In this document: positions 1 through 9,900 of the stretch, in pieces
Numbering within the stretch: position 1 is the stretch's first letter
How the letters are laid out: the number at the start of each line of letters is the position of its first letter
Virus record (IMG/VR): IMGVR_UViG_3300031629_000094
Span: 1-22,210 of that record
Strand: one strand, 5' to 3'
Source: a virus
DNA: 22,210 nt
Position numbers and translations under genes: made by a program
The notes under the pieces: model-generated
The model's input: only the letters and a program-made list of their open reading frames with translations
What the model was told of the DNA's origin: nothing
Databases searched by the model: none

Positions 1-953
1 CGCATCTCAATGATAGCTGCTTCTAATGCATCTGTATCACCCCTATCTACAGGGGCTACCTCTTTGGGTAAGCCACCACTAAGAGTGTAACCATCAGGAG
101 TGCTAAGACCCAGTGCTTCCATTTCATCATGTACTAAGCCTCCATGAGCATAAGCATACTCAGTCCTGTCAGGTTCGCCCCTATATTCTAGGAGATCCTG
201 CGCTGCTCTTATTAATTCTTTAACCCCGGAGTGGCCCACTGAATTTTCATAGCTATCCCCCCCATTCTTAAGATCATTCTGTAATTGGTCGGAAGCAAGG
301 TATGCCTTTGTATCTTGGCTATCCTCTTTACTTACTGGCCCCTCCATTTCTGTATCAAATAGTTCTGCTAGGTATTCCCCTGCATTACCATACATTAATA
401 ATGAGTAGGCTTCTGCACCATATTCTTGCATGAATCTATGGTGGGTATCCCTATCATCCCCAAGAACAGCCTCAAGTTCCTTTAGACCTCTATGGGTATA
501 CTCATGTGTCCATACCCCACTACCCTGTGTCATAGCAGGTGACATAACTATATCATCCCCCTTTACACCTCTGGCATTAATCTGTTCTTGGGAGTACCCA
601 TCACCTAATAGGGTTTCCTCAACGAATTCTGGTTCAGACTCTTTCCAAAAGTATTGGGCTACTCTGTTCTTGTTATCAACTATCTTATCCAGTTCCTGCT
701 TAATCTTCTGATCCGGATAACCAATATTATAGTAATCATCATTGGCATGGTCAGTAGCAGCCTCCGTAGCCATTACCTTACCCTTTGTAGGATCATAGCC
801 TAGTCGGGCAAAGGGGTTAAAATACATAGCAGGATCTAGGTCTGCTCTAAACTCTACATCACCTAAGCTGTCAGAAGGGTTAGTAGAATCACCTAGAGGG
901 ACTGTTCTTTTAGGCAAACCATCTTCGGGTGCTTTCTTTGATAATAAACCCAT
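1..953 (-). CDS. Putative HExxH zinc-metallopeptidase-like virion protein (3' end outside window)
   Basis: The reading frame is open from ATG at 953 to the left window edge, giving at least 317 residues with no stop. The start overlaps the TAA of the upstream 1174-residue gene (TAATG), with an AGGG-type ribosome site inside that gene's end. Residues 150-154 read HEYTH, in the context VWTHEYTHRGLKELE, which matches the zinc-binding and catalytic HExxH motif of zincin peptidases. Glu177 and Glu181, in QEYGAEAY, are candidates for the third zinc ligand. There is no signal peptide or obvious membrane segment. Residues 268-274 read YAHGGLV, a short Gly-Gly motif similar to one in the 1233-residue protein. 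Position at the end of the internal-virion block suggests a particle-associated or maturation protease, but this is inference. HExxH alone can occur by chance, so the enzymatic call is moderate while the gene call is firm. Confidence 0.6.
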   Translation of the reverse strand, partial: MGLLSKKAPEDGLPKRTVPLGDSTNPSDSLGDVEFRADLDPAMYFNPFARLGYDPTKGKVMATEAATDHANDDYYNIGYPDQKIKQELDKIVDNKNRVAQYFWKESEPEFVEETLLGDGYSQEQINARGVKGDDIVMSPAMTQGSGVWTHEYTHRGLKELEAVLGDDRDTHHRFMQEYGAEAYSLLMYGNAGEYLAELFDTEMEGPVSKEDSQDTKAYLASDQLQNDLKNGGDSYENSVGHSGVKELIRAAQDLLEYRGEPDRTEYAYAHGGLVHDEMEALGLSTPDGYTLSGGLPKEVAPVDRGDTDALEAAIIEM

Positions 954-3900
954 TACATTCCCTTCTCTAATGCTACACCTATCTTGGCACCTGCTTTGTA
1001 TGCACCCATCTCAGCTACAGTATGACCATAGTAGTTCTGGAAGTACTCGTTAGCTTTCTCTCTAGCCGCCTGAGGAGTCTTAGCCCACTTACCTTCATCA
1101 AACACACTATAGCTCTTACCTTCTCTGAATGCATCTAGCATGGCTTCACCTTTAGCCATCTCAACTGCCATCTTTCTAATATCTTCAAAGCGATTACCTA
1201 GAACAATACGTTTGTCCTTCTTAGATAAGCTCTTGTATAGGGGTGATGCCATTTGATAACCAATTATAATGTTGGCGTAGTCAGGCATGTGCTTCTTAGC
1301 TATATAGTCAGCTTGCTTATTGCCTGTGTGTGGGGTTAGTTTATAGGTTGGCATACCCAACATCTCTAACTCTTTCTCCATTTCATTCTGCCTAGGCATG
1401 TACTTGATACCAGTAAGCTGATTCATAACAGCACTCTGCCTACGCACTGTACCACCTGTGGTAGGGGATCTGTATTCAGGTAAGTCCTGCTGCCATACAG
1501 GTACTTTAGACTTGAGATGGTTAAGGAAAGTATGAGCAAATACACCACCCATTCCTTCTCCATCTACCATCCGTGTCTCACGTACAATAGCTTCATTGTC
1601 ATCAAAGGCAGAATAAATATCACGGAAGATCTGTGCTGCTGTTAGCGGCCTGCCCATGATAGAGCCTGCCCAGTTACCCATTACCTTACCTAACTTCTCT
1701 CTGGTAACTTCATCACCTGAAGCACCGCCCTCTGCCCCTATCTCAGATAGAGTAATAAATAAATCAGACACACTATCCATAACATTTGTAGGACGTAACT
1801 GTGTACCAGCAATACCCTCAAGTAGCTGGGATGCTATCTCTGTACCATGAAGATCTTCATTTCTCCATTTAACCATAATATCTGCTACAGCAAGGTATGG
1901 AGCCATAGGGAATACAGCACGAATATCTATAGGCTTATCCTTCTCTGAACCACCTATATGGAACCATGCTTTATCTTGGTTGTCATTACGATAGAGTACT
2001 GCGGCATATAATAAGCCACTACCTACTACACCCTTAGCCACCCTTTCTCTTGTATCCTGCATTGCTCTACTACTAACGTCAGCTAGTTCCTGCCCCTCAC
2101 TCTCTAATTTCTTGGCTGCATGATTGAATATATCCTTATCCTTTTTAAGGGGTGCCGCTGCAGCTTTAGCTTTATTTGTTGCTGCTTCTGCAAACTTTTT
2201 ACTTGCCTGACTCCCTACTCTCTTGCTTGAAACGTAAGAACCTGAAGCATTTAGAAAGTTCGCAGGGGAATACTTATACTGGAATGCCATAGCGTCTGCC
2301 ATGAATCGTGCAAAAGGGAATACAAAGGTGGTAGCAAAGGGTATAGACTCAGCCGCATCTACAAACCTCCGCAACACAGTACCTGATTCCGGCATCAATG
2401 CAAAGGTGCTTTCCAGTGCATCATCAGTAGCCTTCTTAAGAACCTGTATAGGTATGGGCTTGTCATTAGCAATGTAGTCATACATATTAAGATCTAACTT
2501 CTTCATCTGCCTGTTAACACTATCAGTGAAAACACCAGAACGTACTACCTGATCCTGCATCATGTTAAAGCCGTTCAACATACGAGTAGTCTTAGTTAGA
2601 GTCTCATTGCCTGTCTCTTGAAGGGATCTGAATAGAGTATGGGTTAGCCTAGTGTTGCTCTTCAACATCATCTTAGCTAATTCCATAGATTCTTTATGTC
2701 CCATGATTGCACTGAAGGCACCAATGGATTCCTGCCAAGTATCTGCCATACCCTGTTTGAAGCCTATTGCTCCCGTCTTACCTGTAATAGCATTGGCTAC
2801 AGCACTGTATGTATGGGCTATAGTACCCTCAACCATCTTAGCAGCAGCACCAAAGGTAACAGAAGCACCCGCAGAGATTACGTTACGTGCAGTGGTAGCA
2901 AGCTGTACTACCATTAATGCCCTAGACTCCCTATCCAGCCTCTTCATGAATCCCATAACAGTAGCTATAGCACCCCTAGTTTCATGGGGCTTACCATATA
3001 TAGCAGCTAACTTTGCCTTAAGGTCAGGGTTATTACCTGCCATCTTATCCATTCTGTCTGCCATAGCCTTGTATTGCTGTAGGGTATTACCACCTGCATT
3101 AGCTGCTAATCGTTGCATCTGTGCAAATTGAACCGTTGTTAGACCTGTCCCACCTATTGCTTGTTCAAGTACATCATCATCTATGCTATCTGCTGCACCA
3201 AGAACACGCATAGTCATGTTAGCAGGTGCTTCCTTCTTACCATTCTGTAGTGTTAGTCTGAAGTACTTATCCGGTAGCTCCTTCATAAGGTTTTCTGCCA
3301 CTGCAATTGAAGCTGCAGTAATGTCTGCTAGAACTTGACCCCCTAGTACAGCATCAGGCATAGATAATGAATTACGTATTCTTTCTGCTGCTTCTTTATC
3401 AAATTTAGGAATAGGTTTGCCAGTAATAGGGTCTATGTCTACCCCATTTGCTTTAGCCTTAGCTTTAGCAGCAGCCTTAGCAGCAGGACTATTATCCGTA
3501 GCAGCAGCTAACCGACCTGCAATCCTCTCTGCATTGGTACTAAGTCCCATAGCCTTTTTGCCAACTATATTAGCAGCACCAATGCCCACACCTAATAAAG
3601 ATGCACCCGCAGTTACACCACCAACTAGAGCAATATCACCCCAGTCTTTCTCTGCTAATTGTCCTATCTCAATCTTCAATTCTTGTCGCTGAGATTCCAC
3701 CATAGCACCACCCAGCCCTTCTATTGAGGTAGTTGCAGTGATACGACCAAGGTTTCCCTTTAGCATGTGTCCCATAACAGCCCTACTGAGCACTGAGGCA
3801 CCTGCCTTACGTGCTGCCATTGCTGCTATAGCTGACGCACCACCTGTAGGTATAGTCATTGCAAGACCTACTAGGGCTAAGGGGTCAGTTACTACAGTAC

Positions 3901-4477
3901 CTATAGAATCTATAACACCAGAGATGGTACTACCACCTCCCTCAGTGGTAAAGCTAGGCATCTGGTCATATATGCCATACATAATTGCATACCGATCTTT
4001 CTTACTCTTACTAAGATCTTTAATGTAATCTGTTTCTTGTAGTACATCTACAGAGTTTTCAGTTGCATAACGCATATGAGTCATGTAGCGTTCTAGTAGC
4101 TCCCTGTTAGTCTCTCCCTCTTGGCGGGTGCCTTCCTCACCTAGTCTATCTTCTAAGACAGATTCAGCTAACTGAGCAATACCATCATGCTTAGAGAGGT
4201 TACCTATACTATAGTCTTCACCTAACTCAGTTAGCTGTACGGGAGACTCAAAGGATGAAGCCTGATATGAATCCTCCCATGAATTCTCCTGAGGATCTTC
4301 GCTTGCATAGGGCTGTGATAAGTCAAAGTCAAGCGCATCAGATTCATACTCATCTTCATAAGGGGTGGATAGATCAAAGCCGACTGACCCAGCCTCCTCT
4401 TCTGATGTGGTACTGTTGAACCCTAGCTCTTCCTCTTCATCCACGTAGGGTTCGGATAAGTCAAAGTTAAGTGTCAT
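953..4477 (-). CDS. Large internal virion protein (1174 aa) with three FDLSxPY motifs
   Basis: ATG at 4477 follows directly on the TAA of the upstream gene, with GAGGT about 7 bases before it. The acidic N-terminus carries three copies of FDLSxPY (residues 5-11, 34-40, 51-57). A helical, charged part follows (about 90-175). Next come glycine/alanine-rich hydrophobic stretches (about 186-230 and 281-311), an Ala-Lys run (331-344), and long helical regions with further hydrophobic segments around ARNVISAGASVTFGAA. The plan (very large, soluble ends, membrane-compatible middle, last big gene of the virion block) fits ejection proteins such as T7 gp16, which enter the host envelope with the DNA. 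Its N-terminal part resembles large virion proteins I know from marine podoviruses, but I cannot name a family with certainty. No lytic transglycosylase motif was recognised. The virion role is inferred from size, composition and neighbours. Confidence 0.75.
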   Translation of the reverse strand: MTLNFDLSEPYVDEEEELGFNSTTSEEEAGSVGFDLSTPYEDEYESDALDFDLSQPYASEDPQENSWEDSYQASSFESPVQLTELGEDYSIGNLSKHDGIAQLAESVLEDRLGEEGTRQEGETNRELLERYMTHMRYATENSVDVLQETDYIKDLSKSKKDRYAIMYGIYDQMPSFTTEGGGSTISGVIDSIGTVVTDPLALVGLAMTIPTGGASAIAAMAARKAGASVLSRAVMGHMLKGNLGRITATTSIEGLGGAMVESQRQELKIEIGQLAEKDWGDIALVGGVTAGASLLGVGIGAANIVGKKAMGLSTNAERIAGRLAAATDNSPAAKAAAKAKAKANGVDIDPITGKPIPKFDKEAAERIRNSLSMPDAVLGGQVLADITAASIAVAENLMKELPDKYFRLTLQNGKKEAPANMTMRVLGAADSIDDDVLEQAIGGTGLTTVQFAQMQRLAANAGGNTLQQYKAMADRMDKMAGNNPDLKAKLAAIYGKPHETRGAIATVMGFMKRLDRESRALMVVQLATTARNVISAGASVTFGAAAKMVEGTIAHTYSAVANAITGKTGAIGFKQGMADTWQESIGAFSAIMGHKESMELAKMMLKSNTRLTHTLFRSLQETGNETLTKTTRMLNGFNMMQDQVVRSGVFTDSVNRQMKKLDLNMYDYIANDKPIPIQVLKKATDDALESTFALMPESGTVLRRFVDAAESIPFATTFVFPFARFMADAMAFQYKYSPANFLNASGSYVSSKRVGSQASKKFAEAATNKAKAAAAPLKKDKDIFNHAAKKLESEGQELADVSSRAMQDTRERVAKGVVGSGLLYAAVLYRNDNQDKAWFHIGGSEKDKPIDIRAVFPMAPYLAVADIMVKWRNEDLHGTEIASQLLEGIAGTQLRPTNVMDSVSDLFITLSEIGAEGGASGDEVTREKLGKVMGNWAGSIMGRPLTAAQIFRDIYSAFDDNEAIVRETRMVDGEGMGGVFAHTFLNHLKSKVPVWQQDLPEYRSPTTGGTVRRQSAVMNQLTGIKYMPRQNEMEKELEMLGMPTYKLTPHTGNKQADYIAKKHMPDYANIIIGYQMASPLYKSLSKKDKRIVLGNRFEDIRKMAVEMAKGEAMLDAFREGKSYSVFDEGKWAKTPQAAREKANEYFQNYYGHTVAEMGAYKAGAKIGVALEKGM

Positions 4478-6253
4478 TTACAATACCTCTAGCTTAGCGT
4501 ACAAAGTTTCCTTCAGTGAAGTAACCTTATCGGTCTTACGTATCTTGCTGGGGAAAGCATTAAGTTCTTTTATTAGATCCTTTATACTTTCCCTTGTCCA
4601 ATCTTTACGGCTGGTTACTATAGATGATATAGATGCAATACGGTCACTTGTAACAGTATTATCTATATCTCTCTGTGCGTTACCAAGCATACTTAATCCA
4701 GTAGCTATAGCGGAAGAGACAATAGGAGAATGTCCTAAACTAGAACCTCCCATCTTAGTAATCTTATCAATTGCACCCTGTATTTCTTCTGCAGTACCTT
4801 CATCTACTATCCTAGTTATTGCGGATACCATCTTACTAGAGTCAGCAGCAGTAGGTGCCCCCTCAAGCTTATTAAAGTAGGCTAAGTTAGCATCAGAAGT
4901 TATTAGCTTGGCTTTGAAGTCCTTTTCTACTTGTACCTTACTATCCGATTCACCTAACTCTTCCATGTTAGCTATGGTTTTATCCTGCTGCGATATTAGT
5001 TCAGGGTTAGTGCCTAGTTTACCCGCTGCCTTAACAACTCCACTACCATTACCTGTCTTCTTATCTCCCCACCACTCTGCAAACTGAGGGTTCTCACCTT
5101 TCGCTTTGTTAGTTAGTGCTCTCTGTTTCATACCCTTAAGTTCACGGCCTGTAAATAGTCCTTCTTGTTTTTCTCCCTGACTAGTTACATGTTTACCCCA
5201 GTAGAATACAGCATCCTTTGTTTTTGAAATATCCTTAGGTGAAAACCCACCATATAGTCCGGGTAATGCTATATCAAGAGCTTTCATTTTTCCTGAACTA
5301 ATAGTAGGATTCTCATTAGAAGACATAACCGCATTACTAATTATTACCCTAACGGCTTCCTTGTATTCCTTACTTTTTCTAAAGGCTGCTTCAAAACCCG
5401 GAAGACCCTGTAGCATAGAAGCATCAGCACCTGCGGTAGACTTTTGCTCTTCCCCATTTGTAGAGGCAGGTTGGAACTGACCAGTAATAGCCCAAGTGTT
5501 ACGCAGAGTCAGTAGTTCAGCAGTTATATTTTTAGAGAGAGATCGTGCTGCATCTTCTAAAGCACCCTCTACACCTAATTGAGATTGAGTTACAGTATTA
5601 GCATCTACTATAGCTTGCTGTGCTGTTCTAAAGTCTGTGGTAACATAGTTAATACTATGCTTTATCTCTCGTACTTTCTTATAGTTGTAAGAGTATAGTG
5701 ACTGCGCCTTTGCCATAGATATACCAGTGATAGCAGCAATCTGCTCACCCTGCTTCTTTGCAATAGAGGCTTCTGCCTCAACTGTCATATGCTCACTCTG
5801 ACCATAGAAGGAAGTGTAGTCTACAGGAGACTCCTTAGTGGCACCCCGTACACGCTCCACCAAAGTTAGGTTAGGATCTAAGGGTTCTGGCTCTTCCAAT
5901 ATGGTTATCATATCAGATATGTTCCATTCTTTACCTACCATTTCAGGGTGGCCCGGAGCTTCAAATAATTCATCTCGCTTAGCTTGTGATAGACGATATA
6001 TAATTTCCATCTGATCCTTGGTAAGATCTGGATCCCTACCCATGAAAGTAGACCGTATATCCTGTAGTCTATTGTTTTCTGTGTTTCTATCTTTCAGAAT
6101 CTTAGAGGCACCTTCTTGTATCATAGCATTGCTATTCCACATCTTGGCACTAAAGGCAGAGCGTTCAGCCTTCTGTTCTTTTAGCTTATCACCATAGTAA
6201 TCTGAACCTGCTTTGGTTGCACCTGAGATCACATCACTGAATTTAAATCCCAT
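4478..6253 (-). CDS. Probable internal virion protein (591 aa)
   Basis: The frame could begin at GTG 6262, but the AGAGAGG ribosome site would then abut the start codon. The ATG at 6253 lies about 8 bases downstream of that site and is preferred, giving a protein beginning MGFKFSDVISGATKAG. It overlaps the end of the 174-residue gene by 11 bases and stops immediately before the next gene's ATG, so translation is probably coupled. The sequence is mostly helix-forming, rich in Lys, Glu, Ala and Ser, with no signal peptide or convincing membrane segment and few cysteines. I recognise no enzyme motif. Its place between the 1233- and 1174-residue proteins, and its length, match the middle member of an internal core set as in T7 (gp14, gp15, gp16). 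That role is inferred from gene order only. A structural scaffold role cannot be excluded. Confidence 0.65.
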   Translation of the reverse strand: MGFKFSDVISGATKAGSDYYGDKLKEQKAERSAFSAKMWNSNAMIQEGASKILKDRNTENNRLQDIRSTFMGRDPDLTKDQMEIIYRLSQAKRDELFEAPGHPEMVGKEWNISDMITILEEPEPLDPNLTLVERVRGATKESPVDYTSFYGQSEHMTVEAEASIAKKQGEQIAAITGISMAKAQSLYSYNYKKVREIKHSINYVTTDFRTAQQAIVDANTVTQSQLGVEGALEDAARSLSKNITAELLTLRNTWAITGQFQPASTNGEEQKSTAGADASMLQGLPGFEAAFRKSKEYKEAVRVIISNAVMSSNENPTISSGKMKALDIALPGLYGGFSPKDISKTKDAVFYWGKHVTSQGEKQEGLFTGRELKGMKQRALTNKAKGENPQFAEWWGDKKTGNGSGVVKAAGKLGTNPELISQQDKTIANMEELGESDSKVQVEKDFKAKLITSDANLAYFNKLEGAPTAADSSKMVSAITRIVDEGTAEEIQGAIDKITKMGGSSLGHSPIVSSAIATGLSMLGNAQRDIDNTVTSDRIASISSIVTSRKDWTRESIKDLIKELNAFPSKIRKTDKVTSLKETLYAKLEVL

Positions 6254-6767
6254 CTTCTTCACCTCTCTTAGCCATTAAACCCATAGATGGTTCCACAGGA
6301 GGTTCCATAGGAGATGCTTCTACAATCTCTTCTTCAAGTGACATAGTCTCTTCTTCTACATCATCAAAGTCTTTTAGTGCTAGTGCAACGGCACTCATAC
6401 TAGGTTCAACATTCTTCTTAGTCTCATTACCTATCTTGTACTTAACATCAGAAGCTTCTGCTACGTTGATAAGCATTTCAATAAGTACTGGAGCAGCAAG
6501 CAAGCCTGTATCAAGGGTGTGATCCCCATCCATTACACCTGCTTTAATAAGTAGGTTAACAATAGGGATAATAGGTATGCCGGATTCTATCTGGTTAAGG
6601 ATTTCAGTTACCATACCCTTATCTTCAAACACAGGCATGTAGCTTTCAATGACTTCATTCACAGTGTTTAGCTTAGGTGGCTTCTCCCAAGGCTTTGAAC
6701 CTAACTCACCTGCTAGGGACTGTCCGGGTATGGGTGCATCAAATATGGGTTCCTTACTTGGATTCAT
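6243..6767 (-). CDS. Conserved-looking phage protein with PGQSLA/PWEKPP motif (174 aa)
   Basis: ATG at 6767 has AAGG five bases upstream and overlaps the 3' end of the 61-residue gene by 14 bases. Near the N-terminus, residues about 13-32 contain PGQSLAGELGSKPWEKPPK. This proline/tryptophan motif followed by a 'T-V-x-E' helix resembles small conserved proteins of unknown function in marine phages; that is from memory, not a search. The middle (about 60-105) is a hydrophobic helical domain (GIPIIPIVNLLIKAGVMDG, then VLIEMLINVAEAS). The C-terminal third is strongly acidic (EEETMSLEEEIVEAS) and probably disordered. There is no signal peptide. It sits inside the internal-virion block in a chain of overlapping genes, so a minor virion or assembly role is likely. 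Function is unknown. Confidence 0.7.
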   Translation of the reverse strand: MNPSKEPIFDAPIPGQSLAGELGSKPWEKPPKLNTVNEVIESYMPVFEDKGMVTEILNQIESGIPIIPIVNLLIKAGVMDGDHTLDTGLLAAPVLIEMLINVAEASDVKYKIGNETKKNVEPSMSAVALALKDFDDVEEETMSLEEEIVEASPMEPPVEPSMGLMAKRGEEDGI

Positions 6768-6939
6768 TGTTACCTTCCCTCATCTTTCTAAGCTGCTTAA
6801 TGTAGTGGATAATATCTGTATCCTCGTCTGAATTCTCTCGCTTGGGGATTAGACCATTGCTTTTTGCGGAAGTATCAGTAGGCGCTTTACGTATCTGTGC
6901 GTCTATCTTGTTATACATTTTAATTATATGTTGTGACAT
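6754..6939 (-). CDS. Small charged protein of unknown function (61 aa)
   Basis: ATG at 6939 has an AAGGGA ribosome site 7 bases upstream, in the 21-base gap after the 1233-residue gene, and the end overlaps the next gene by 14 bases. The product is rich in Lys, Asp and Glu, has no cysteine, and shows two short helical parts: an N-terminal MSQHIIKMYNKIDAQIRK and a C-terminal DIIHYIKQLRKMREG, separated by a polar linker. No family is recognised. The good ribosome site and coupling to flanking genes support a real gene; a small assembly or scaffolding helper is possible but unproven. Confidence 0.6.
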   Translation of the reverse strand: MSQHIIKMYNKIDAQIRKAPTDTSAKSNGLIPKRENSDEDTDIIHYIKQLRKMREGNNESK

Positions 6940-6960
6940 AGTGTAATCCCTTAGGTAATT

Positions 6961-9900
6961 TTAATCGTCTGCATCTTGACCATTCTTATAATCAACATAT
7001 TGCATACCAAGCTTAGTAATATTCTCCCACATAGTACTACTACTCGCAGATGATTTGGATGCTATTAGTGCCTCACCTGCTATGGTAGAAGTGGCGATTG
7101 CGTTAAACCGATCAGCTTCATTCTCTTTGATCTGGTAACCCCAATCCATTTCATCCCTATGTTCCTGCCATAAGTTATCATAGGCCGTGTTACTAATATC
7201 CAAAGCTGCCTTAGCATTGATCTCATTAGCACGGTTAGTGGCTGCGGTGTCTGCTGTAGCTACAGTTCTACGCCATTGAGCATTTGACTGCTCTACAACA
7301 AGACTGTTAGTAGCATTAAACTGATCTCTCTGATTCTTTATCTCAGTGTTAAACTTCTCAGTAGCATTGATCTCGCCTGCATTGAACTTGTCCTGTGCAT
7401 TCTTCTGTGAAGAGTTGAACTGGTTCATAGTAGATTTCATATTGTCATAGAACTGATCCACTTGGTTAGCGGAGGAGGCATTGAACTGCTTAGTAGCATT
7501 CTCTGCTGCCTTATCAGACAAGATAGAACTAATACGCTCTTGTGCTGCAAACATAGTAGTCTGTTGAGCATTACTTAGGTTAGCCATATCAACTTCAAGG
7601 AAGGCTTGGGCATTCTGTACTTCAGCCTGCTGCCTGTTGTTGAGGTTAGCCATATCCATGTTAGCACTGTTAGCAACATTAGCTAATTGTGCAGCCTGCT
7701 TATTAGATAGGTTTGCAAGATCCATAGTCTGTACTAAGTTAGAGTTCTGAATAGCTTTATTCTGCTCTGCAGTAAAGTTCATGTTAGCTATCTCAGAAAC
7801 ACGGGACGCATTCAATACATTAGTCTGCTGTCTGTTAGATAACTCTTGTCCTTTAATGGAAGCATCAATCTGTGCATTAGCTAGTGCAGTCTGTTGCTTG
7901 TTTGACAAGTTGGTAACTTCCATCTGCATAGCATTGGTCGTGTTAAACAACTTAGTTTGTTGCTCACTTGTTAGCTCTAGCTCTCGCTCTGATAACTGAG
8001 AAGACACATTGAATAGTGCAGTCTGTTGTTCATTGCTAAGCACCTGAGACTTCATAGCAGCAGATGCTATTGCATCTTGCATGAATGCAGCTTGTTGGCT
8101 TGTAGCATCAAACTGTGCAGACTCAAAGCTCTTAGTAGACTCTAACACTGCCATCTGCTGTTCGTTAGATACATCCTGACCTTTAAGTGAAGCACGAACC
8201 TGTAAGTTAGCAACAGAAGTTGCTTGCTCTGTAGATAGGTTAGTAAGATCTATAGATAGATTCTCAGCAGACTTTGCAAGGTTAGACTGTTGTGCATTAT
8301 TCAAGTTAATGTTATTGACTTCTGCATACCGTGCTGCGTTAGCTAGTGATGTTTGAGTCTCAGCATTTAGGTTCATACCTTTGGCTGCTGCACGTACTGC
8401 CTGATTAGAAATCACAACAGCTTGTAGGTTAGATAGACTTTCAGCCTGTAGTGCAAAGGCGTTAGTGCTATTCTGTAAAGCAGACTGTTGCTTATTAGAT
8501 AAGTTATTTAATGCCAAGTTCTGTGCGGCAGCAGCATTAGCTAACGAAGTTTGCTGTCTGTTACTCAGATTAGCCATATCCATACTTAGAAATGCTTGAG
8601 CATCATTCTGTGCAATAGGCATTGCAGATTCCATAGCAGCCTGCACAATAGCAGCACTAGCCATAGAAGAAGCACCAATACCCCTAGCAGCCATAACAGC
8701 ATTAGCATTACGCATAGCACCTGCAGCCCAAGCTGGAGTACCATCGTTGAACTGATCCATTAAGCTTGCCATCTGGCCTTGCATAGTAGCTGCAGCACTA
8801 ACGGCACCCTGTCGGTCTGTAGCAAGCTCCTGAGAGAAGTTACCCTGCTGAGCTATCATAGTAGCTTCAGTGTTCAAAGCATTCATAGTGGCAGCTACAG
8901 CGGCTACAGGTTCATCTAACTGTAAGGCAGCTACATCAACTAACTCTTGATTGCTAACTGCACGATTCTGTGCAACTACACCTGAAGTAGCATCAGACTT
9001 AACTATGTCAGCCGCAGGTACAGTACCTGCCTTAGCAGCATCCATGACAGTGTAGTCACCCAACTGAGCAGACTGAGTGGTCTTTAAGTTGTATGCGTCT
9101 GCTGCCTGTGCCTCTGGTGTAGCTGAGTCAAGGGAAGTTGTAGATGCGGCAAATTCTTTATTTGAAAGTTGATTAGCTGAAGATGCAATCTGACCCGTAG
9201 CAGCATTTACTTCCTGCCCCGGACTATAGGTTAATGCAGTGGTATCACCTACTTGTCCTGCTGTGCTTGTAGCCCCATCAGCCCGTTCAGTGATAGCACC
9301 CTGCTGTGCTTGCACTGTATCTGTTACTGTACCTACTTCAGAAACTAAAGCATCAGTCACACCTTTCACACCAGACTCTGCAGTGTTAGTGGTTATGTTG
9401 TCATGAGTCTTAGCATCAGGTGTATCAGCTTTAGTGTAAGCTGCCTGTGTAGTTGAAGCTGTTGGTGAAGTATCTAACTGACCTGCTGTTTTATTAATAA
9501 GTTGATTAGGATTTACTTGAGTAGCTGTGGCTACTGTCTTTGTACCCGTTGGAAGTGTAGGGTTAAGATGTTGACCAATAGATATATCACCTAAGGTACT
9601 GTCCTTAGTAAAGGGAATACCTTCTGGTGGCCCTGTTACTGGAGGTGGAGTAGTAACTAATGAAGGATCAGGTCTATAAGTAACACCTTTAATCTGGTCA
9701 ACAGGATCTACAAACTTCTGCTGTCCTGTAGCATCAAAGCCCACACCTTCAGTAGAGTCGTTGATCTGTCCACGGATACTATCTAAGCCCATACCACCAG
9801 CCAGAAGGTTAGAGTAGTATTCAACACCAGCAGCATCACCTGCCCTGCCTGTTTGTCCCTGATAAATAGATTGGATAGCTGCTACGTCTGCTGCAGTGTT

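Noticed and set aside
430-711. Plus-strand ORF of 93 codons
   Set aside because: It is antisense to the HEYTH gene, which has good start, coupling and motif evidence.
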